Source of the DNA: Opitutia bacterium
Lineage (GTDB): Bacteria > Verrucomicrobiota > Verrucomicrobiia > Opitutales > T3Sed10-336
NCBI GenBank assembly: GCA_003566885.1
Contig: PXBO01000034.1
Location: forward strand, 1-55,548
Length of the DNA: 55,548 bases
Direction: 5' to 3'
Position 1 is the first letter of the stretch, and the number at the start of each line of letters is the position of its first letter. Below are positions 51,899-55,548 of the stretch, in pieces. Below the pieces are notes generated by a model. It saw only the letters and a program-made list of their open reading frames with translations, was not told the DNA's origin and searched no databases. The translations under genes were made by a program, and so were the position numbers.

Positions 51899-52441
51899 CT
51901 ATTCCGCGTGCCGGGCCAGCAACCAGAGGAGGTCGGAGACCCGGTTGATGTATTGTCCGTGCAACGGAGGCGGGGCCATGCCATGGTCTCGAAGATCGAG
52001 CAGCCGACGCTCCGCCCGCCGCGCGGTGGTCCGTGCCAGGTCGAGGGACGCGGCGGGCCGATTGGCTCCGGGCAGCGCCCAGCCGGTGAATTTCAGACCT
52101 TGCGCCTCCAGGCGTTCGCATTCGGCATCGACGCGATCCAGGGCGGCGCTTTCGAGGCACGGAAATCGCGCTCGATATCGGGCGCGATCCGCCGGCTCGC
52201 AGGCGATTTCTCCCATCAGTCCGATCAAATCCTCCTGAATTCGGGTCAAGGTTTCCCGCACCCCCTCATCCTCCGAGCAAGCCTTGGCCCAACCCAGAGC
52301 CGCATTGAGTTCGTCAATCGCGCCCACCGCCTCCAGTCGCGGGTCGTTCTTCGCCACCCGCGGCCCAAAAAGCAGGTCCGTGGTTCCGTCGTCTCCGCGG
52401 CGGGTGGTGATGGACGGTGTGGTGCTCTTTTCCTCGGACAT
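51899..52441 (-). CDS. PduO-type cob(I)alamin adenosyltransferase
   Basis: This enzyme adenosylates cob(I)alamin to coenzyme B12. The 180-residue four-helix protein shows TRRGDDGTT near the start, VGAIDELNAALG, the ATP/cobalamin motif RTTARRAERRLLDL and the C-terminal YINRVSDLLWLLAR. I use the ATG at 52441. It lies convergent to the iron operon and on the same strand as the following ABC exporter genes, with a 61-base gap. Confidence 0.92.
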   Translation of the reverse strand: MSEEKSTTPSITTRRGDDGTTDLLFGPRVAKNDPRLEAVGAIDELNAALGWAKACSEDEGVRETLTRIQEDLIGLMGEIACEPADRARYRARFPCLESAALDRVDAECERLEAQGLKFTGWALPGANRPAASLDLARTTARRAERRLLDLRDHGMAPPPLHGQYINRVSDLLWLLARHAE

Positions 52442-52502
52442 ACACCGGTCACGATGCACCGACGGGCGCCTGCTTGTCGAGCGCTTACATCCTGCGGCCG
52501 TT

Positions 52503-53270
52503 CTAACGGTAGAGTTTGGGGAAAATTCGCATCCAGCCGATCGGGCAGAGAAGGGCCGTGAGGAGAAGGAGAAATGGGCCGTGAAGCAGTAGGGCCGCGC
52601 CGAACCCGTCGTTCCAGAGGGCGGCCTGTCCCAGGCGAACTCCGTGATACAGCGGGGAGGCGAAACAAATAACCTGGATGAACCGGGGAACCTGGTCCAG
52701 GGGAAAGAAGATGCCGGAGAAAAAGAAGAGGGGATTGATCAGGATGGCGTAGACGGTTTGAAACTGGTTGATGTTGCGGACAAAGGAGCTGGCGATCAGT
52801 CCGATGGCTCCACAGGCCAGGGCGACAAGGAACCCGATCAAGGGAATCGTCCAGGCGAATAGGGGATCGCCCAGCCGAAAGACGAGCAGAACGATGGTGA
52901 CTCCCAGTGACATGCCGGCGCCTTTGAGGCCCACCCAGAGATACTCGCCCAGTATGATCTCCCTCGGGCCGATGGGGGTGGTCATCATGGCCTGATAAAC
53001 GTGTTCGTAGGTGTGGCGGATAAAGAATCCGTAACTTGTTTCGAAGAAAGCCGACCACAACGCGGTGGAAATCGCCAGGCCGGGAGCCAGGAAAACCAGG
53101 TAGGTGCGTCCGTCAATGTCCGTTATGTAAGCTCCCAGTCCGATGCCGAGCGCCAGGATGATGAAGAGCGGGTCGGACAGGGTGGGGGAGATGTTGGCCA
53201 CGAAATTCTGGCGGTAGACATCCCAATGCCGCATGGTGACCCGCCAGGCCAATGAAAGGGTTTCACGCAT
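52503..53270 (-). CDS. ABC-2 type exporter permease (NodJ-like)
   Basis: The 255-residue protein has six membrane helices and the ABC-2 signature region FFFSGIFFPLDQVPRFIQ. QAMMTTPIGPREIILGEYLW is typical of NodJ/DrrB-like permeases. It pairs with the ATPase gene directly upstream (8-base overlap). NodIJ pairs export lipo-oligosaccharides in rhizobia, but related pairs in other phyla export unknown substrates, so only the transporter class is assigned. Confidence 0.88.
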   Translation of the reverse strand: MRETLSLAWRVTMRHWDVYRQNFVANISPTLSDPLFIILALGIGLGAYITDIDGRTYLVFLAPGLAISTALWSAFFETSYGFFIRHTYEHVYQAMMTTPIGPREIILGEYLWVGLKGAGMSLGVTIVLLVFRLGDPLFAWTIPLIGFLVALACGAIGLIASSFVRNINQFQTVYAILINPLFFFSGIFFPLDQVPRFIQVICFASPLYHGVRLGQAALWNDGFGAALLLHGPFLLLLTALLCPIGWMRIFPKLYR

Positions 53271-54231
53271 CGCCGCCCAGCTCCCTTCCGGTGATCTCCA
53301 GAAAAACGTCCTCCAGTGTACTCGGCCGGAGAATGCGCGGGATCATTCCGTGGTGTCCCAGGAAGCTTTCCACCGCCGCCAGACCAGGGCCTCGTACGTT
53401 GATTCCCGCCCGGTCTTCAAACCAGGAGAAGTCGGGGTTTTCGGCGGCGGCCGTCACCAGCCGTTCGCGTAGTCCGGCCTCCTTGGGGAATACCGCCACC
53501 GTTCCGGGACAGTAGCGTTCAATCATCTCCCGGGGCGCTCCCTCAGCCTTGATTTCTCCTTCGTTCATGATCACCAGCCGGTCGCAGAGACGCTCGGCTT
53601 CGTCCATGTAATGGGTCGTCAATAGAATGGTGGTCCCGGTGTCCTTCAGCTCCCGTACGCGTTCCCACATGTGCAGGCGCACGGCCGGGTCGAGACCGGT
53701 GGTGGGCTCGTCCAGCACCAGCAGACCGGGTTGACGCAGAAGCGCCCGCACAAAAACCAGCCGCCGCTGCATGCCGCCCGATAGGTCGCGGATACGCGCA
53801 TTGGAGCGGTGGTCCAGCGACATGGCGCCCAAGAGTTCGTCGACGCGTTTTCCGCGGTCGGCTCGGGGCAGCCCGACGCAGCGGGCGTACATCATCATGT
53901 TGGCGCGGACGCCCATGTCCTCGTCCAGGGCGTTTTCCTGCGTCACCACCCCCAGCCGTTTCTTTATCTCCCTGGCCTCCCGCGCCGGATCCAAGCCGAA
54001 CACCGTGAGCGACCCGCCCGACCGGGAGGTGGCGCCGTAAAGGATCCGGATCGCGGTGGATTTCCCCGCGCCGTTGGGACCGAGCAAACCGAAACACTCT
54101 CCCCGGGCGATGCTGAAGGACGCGCCGCGCACGGCCTGGACGGAACCGAAATTCTTTCGCAGGTCCTTCGCTTCCACCACCGGTGAGCCGGAGGCGTCAT
54201 TGGAAAGGGAATTCATCTCGGTCGCTTTCAT
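53263..54231 (-). CDS. ABC exporter ATP-binding protein (NodI/DrrA-like)
   Basis: The 322-residue ATPase has Walker A LLGPNGAGKST, the Q-loop region VVTQENALDEDM, signature LSGGMQRRL, Walker B LLVLDEPTTGLD and the switch His in LLTTHYMDEAERL. The C-terminal extension, with PSTLEDVFLEITGREL, is the DrrA/NodI type. It overlaps the permease gene. Starts at 54231 or 54216 are both possible. Confidence 0.9.
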   Translation of the reverse strand: MKATEMNSLSNDASGSPVVEAKDLRKNFGSVQAVRGASFSIARGECFGLLGPNGAGKSTAIRILYGATSRSGGSLTVFGLDPAREAREIKKRLGVVTQENALDEDMGVRANMMMYARCVGLPRADRGKRVDELLGAMSLDHRSNARIRDLSGGMQRRLVFVRALLRQPGLLVLDEPTTGLDPAVRLHMWERVRELKDTGTTILLTTHYMDEAERLCDRLVIMNEGEIKAEGAPREMIERYCPGTVAVFPKEAGLRERLVTAAAENPDFSWFEDRAGINVRGPGLAAVESFLGHHGMIPRILRPSTLEDVFLEITGRELGGDA

Positions 54232-54490
54232 GGCCGGTTATCTGCCGTCGAATACCAACGCGGAAGCGATCTTTAAGGCAAGCGTCGTTTTTTGGGTCGC
54301 TTATCGAGCGTATTACGGAACATGGAAAGACGCAGTTGCAGCCGGGTTTGGCTTGCGGGAGGTAACGAGACGAATCGATAGTGTTTGGGCCGCACGCCGG
54401 TCCGAAACCTCCGGTTACGTTGATCTTCGGTTCGACACCGGGGAGCCCGGGTCGGGGTGTCCCTCGCGTCGTTGCCGATCAATCCGCGCC

Positions 54491-55548
54491 ATGAAAAAAA
54501 TCTTATTTCCCATGTTCACCTTGCTCGCGGCCTTTTCCGGCGTCATGGGGCTCGCCCGGGCCGAATCCGCCATGAACCCGATTATCCACGCAGACGTACC
54601 CGACATGTCGATGATTCGTGTCGGCGATACCTACTACATGAGCAGCACGACCATGCATATGAGTCCCGGTCTGCCCATCATGAAATCGAAGGATCTGGTG
54701 AATTGGGAACTGCTCGGCTACTGTTACGACACCCTGGCCGATGTCGACGCGCTCAATCTCGACAACGGACGCAGCGCCTACGGCTCGGGATCCTGGGCGA
54801 GCAGTATCCGTTTTCATGACGGCACCTACTACGTCTCGACCTTCGCCGGCACCACCAACCGGACCTACATTTATTCGACCGAGGATATCGAAAAGGGACC
54901 CTGGGAGGTGAAAATCTTTGCGCCGGCCTACCACGACCACACCCTATTTTTCGACGACGACGGCCGGGTTTATATGATCTGGGGTGTCGGCCGGCTCGAA
55001 ATAATCGAACTCGAAACCGACCTTTCGGGAGTGAAGCCAGGCACCCGGCGAGTGCTGATCGAGGATGCCAGTGCTCCGGCGGGCGATGACATGATGCTCG
55101 GTTCCGAAGGCTCCCAACTGTTCAAAGTGGACGGCAAGTACTACCTCTTTAATATTTGCTGGCCCCGAGGCGGCATGCGGACGGTGGTCATTCACCGGGC
55201 GGATGAGATAACCGGCCCGTACGAAGGCAGGCTGGCCCTGCAGGACCGGGGGATCGCCCAAGGGGGCCTCATCGACACGCCCGATGGCGATTGGTACGCC
55301 TACCTGTTTCGGGATTATGGCGCGGTGGGACGGATCCCCTACCTCGTTCCGGTAACCTGGGACGACGGCTGGCCCGTGCTGGGCACCGACGGCACGGTTC
55401 CCGATCGGTTGGACTTGCCTGCCAGCAAGGGTTTGGACCCCGGCATCGTGGCGTCGGACGATTTCCGGCGCGAGGAGGGCGAGCCCGAGCTTCCCCTGGT
55501 TTGGCAATGGAATCACAACCCGGAAAACTCCCTCTGGTCGCTCACGGA
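54491..55548 (+). CDS. secreted GH43 family glycosidase, 3' end beyond the window
   Basis: The frame is open from the ATG at 54491 to the window end (352 codons, no stop), so the C-terminus is missing. It has a signal peptide (MKKILFPMFTLLAAFSGVMG, cleavage near ARA). GH43 landmarks are the catalytic Asp in HADVPDMSMI, HDHTLFFDDDGRVYMIWG and the acid Glu in GSEGSQLFK. Subfamilies with this pattern include beta-xylosidases and alpha-L-arabinofuranosidases. A second domain starts near residue 320. The 259-base upstream gap holds no clear signal. Confidence 0.85.
   Translation, partial: MKKILFPMFTLLAAFSGVMGLARAESAMNPIIHADVPDMSMIRVGDTYYMSSTTMHMSPGLPIMKSKDLVNWELLGYCYDTLADVDALNLDNGRSAYGSGSWASSIRFHDGTYYVSTFAGTTNRTYIYSTEDIEKGPWEVKIFAPAYHDHTLFFDDDGRVYMIWGVGRLEIIELETDLSGVKPGTRRVLIEDASAPAGDDMMLGSEGSQLFKVDGKYYLFNICWPRGGMRTVVIHRADEITGPYEGRLALQDRGIAQGGLIDTPDGDWYAYLFRDYGAVGRIPYLVPVTWDDGWPVLGTDGTVPDRLDLPASKGLDPGIVASDDFRREEGEPELPLVWQWNHNPENSLWSLT

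Overview
The window is a GC-rich bacterial chromosome segment. Gene content points to a carbohydrate-degrading member of Verrucomicrobiota, probably Opitutia/Puniceicoccales-like. This placement is inferred from the make-up of the ribosomal operon, a secreted-enzyme island, an H-X9-DG pseudopilin, a Kelch-symporter fusion and a RAYT-type transposase. No rRNA or tRNA gene is present to confirm it. I saw no CRISPR array, phage or plasmid module.

Positions 1-18890 hold one long co-directional str-S10-spc-alpha ribosomal array: rpsG, fusA, rpsJ, rplC, rplD, rplW, rplB, rpsS, an exported protein of unknown function, rplV, rpsC, rplP, rpmC, rpsQ, rplN, rplX, rplE, rpsN, rpsH, rplF, rplR, rpsE, rplO, secY, adk, map, rpsM, rpsK, rpsD, rpoA and rplQ. 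It closes with a strong intrinsic terminator. Oddities are the exported-protein gene between rpsS and rplV, no rpmD, rpmJ or infA at their usual places, acidic low-complexity tails on S11, L17, S17 and L5, two unusually long structured gaps (before rplC and before rplE), and many starts without a Shine-Dalgarno sequence.

Positions 18928-27913 are housekeeping metabolism: a small membrane zinc-ribbon protein, guaA, a LolA-like secreted protein coupled to hisD, hisC, hisB, hisH, citrate synthase and an enoyl-reductase-like dehydrogenase. An inverted-repeat element follows at 27938-28080.

Positions 28200-45680, resuming at 54491, form an accessory glycan-degradation region. It has a GH112 galactoside phosphorylase, a Gfo/Idh/MocA oxidoreductase, a sigma factor with a putative anti-sigma partner, a GH27 alpha-galactosidase, a GH2 beta-galactosidase, an orphan pseudopilin, a GH43 arabinanase, a Tat-exported PL26/YetA-like exo-rhamnogalacturonan lyase, a Kelch-sodium/solute symporter fusion, and a second GH43 enzyme cut by the window end. 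Together these enzymes match the bonds of rhamnogalacturonan I: a Rha-GalA backbone with arabinan and galactan side chains. I infer a pectin RG-I utilisation region.

Positions 45869-54231 interrupt this with a bile-acid-symporter-family transporter, a RAYT transposase, an FbpABC-type ferric iron ABC transporter, a PduO-type cobalamin adenosyltransferase and a NodIJ-like ABC exporter. A 27-bp sequence just upstream of the transposase recurs, with 22 of 27 positions identical, about 5 kb away after fbpC.
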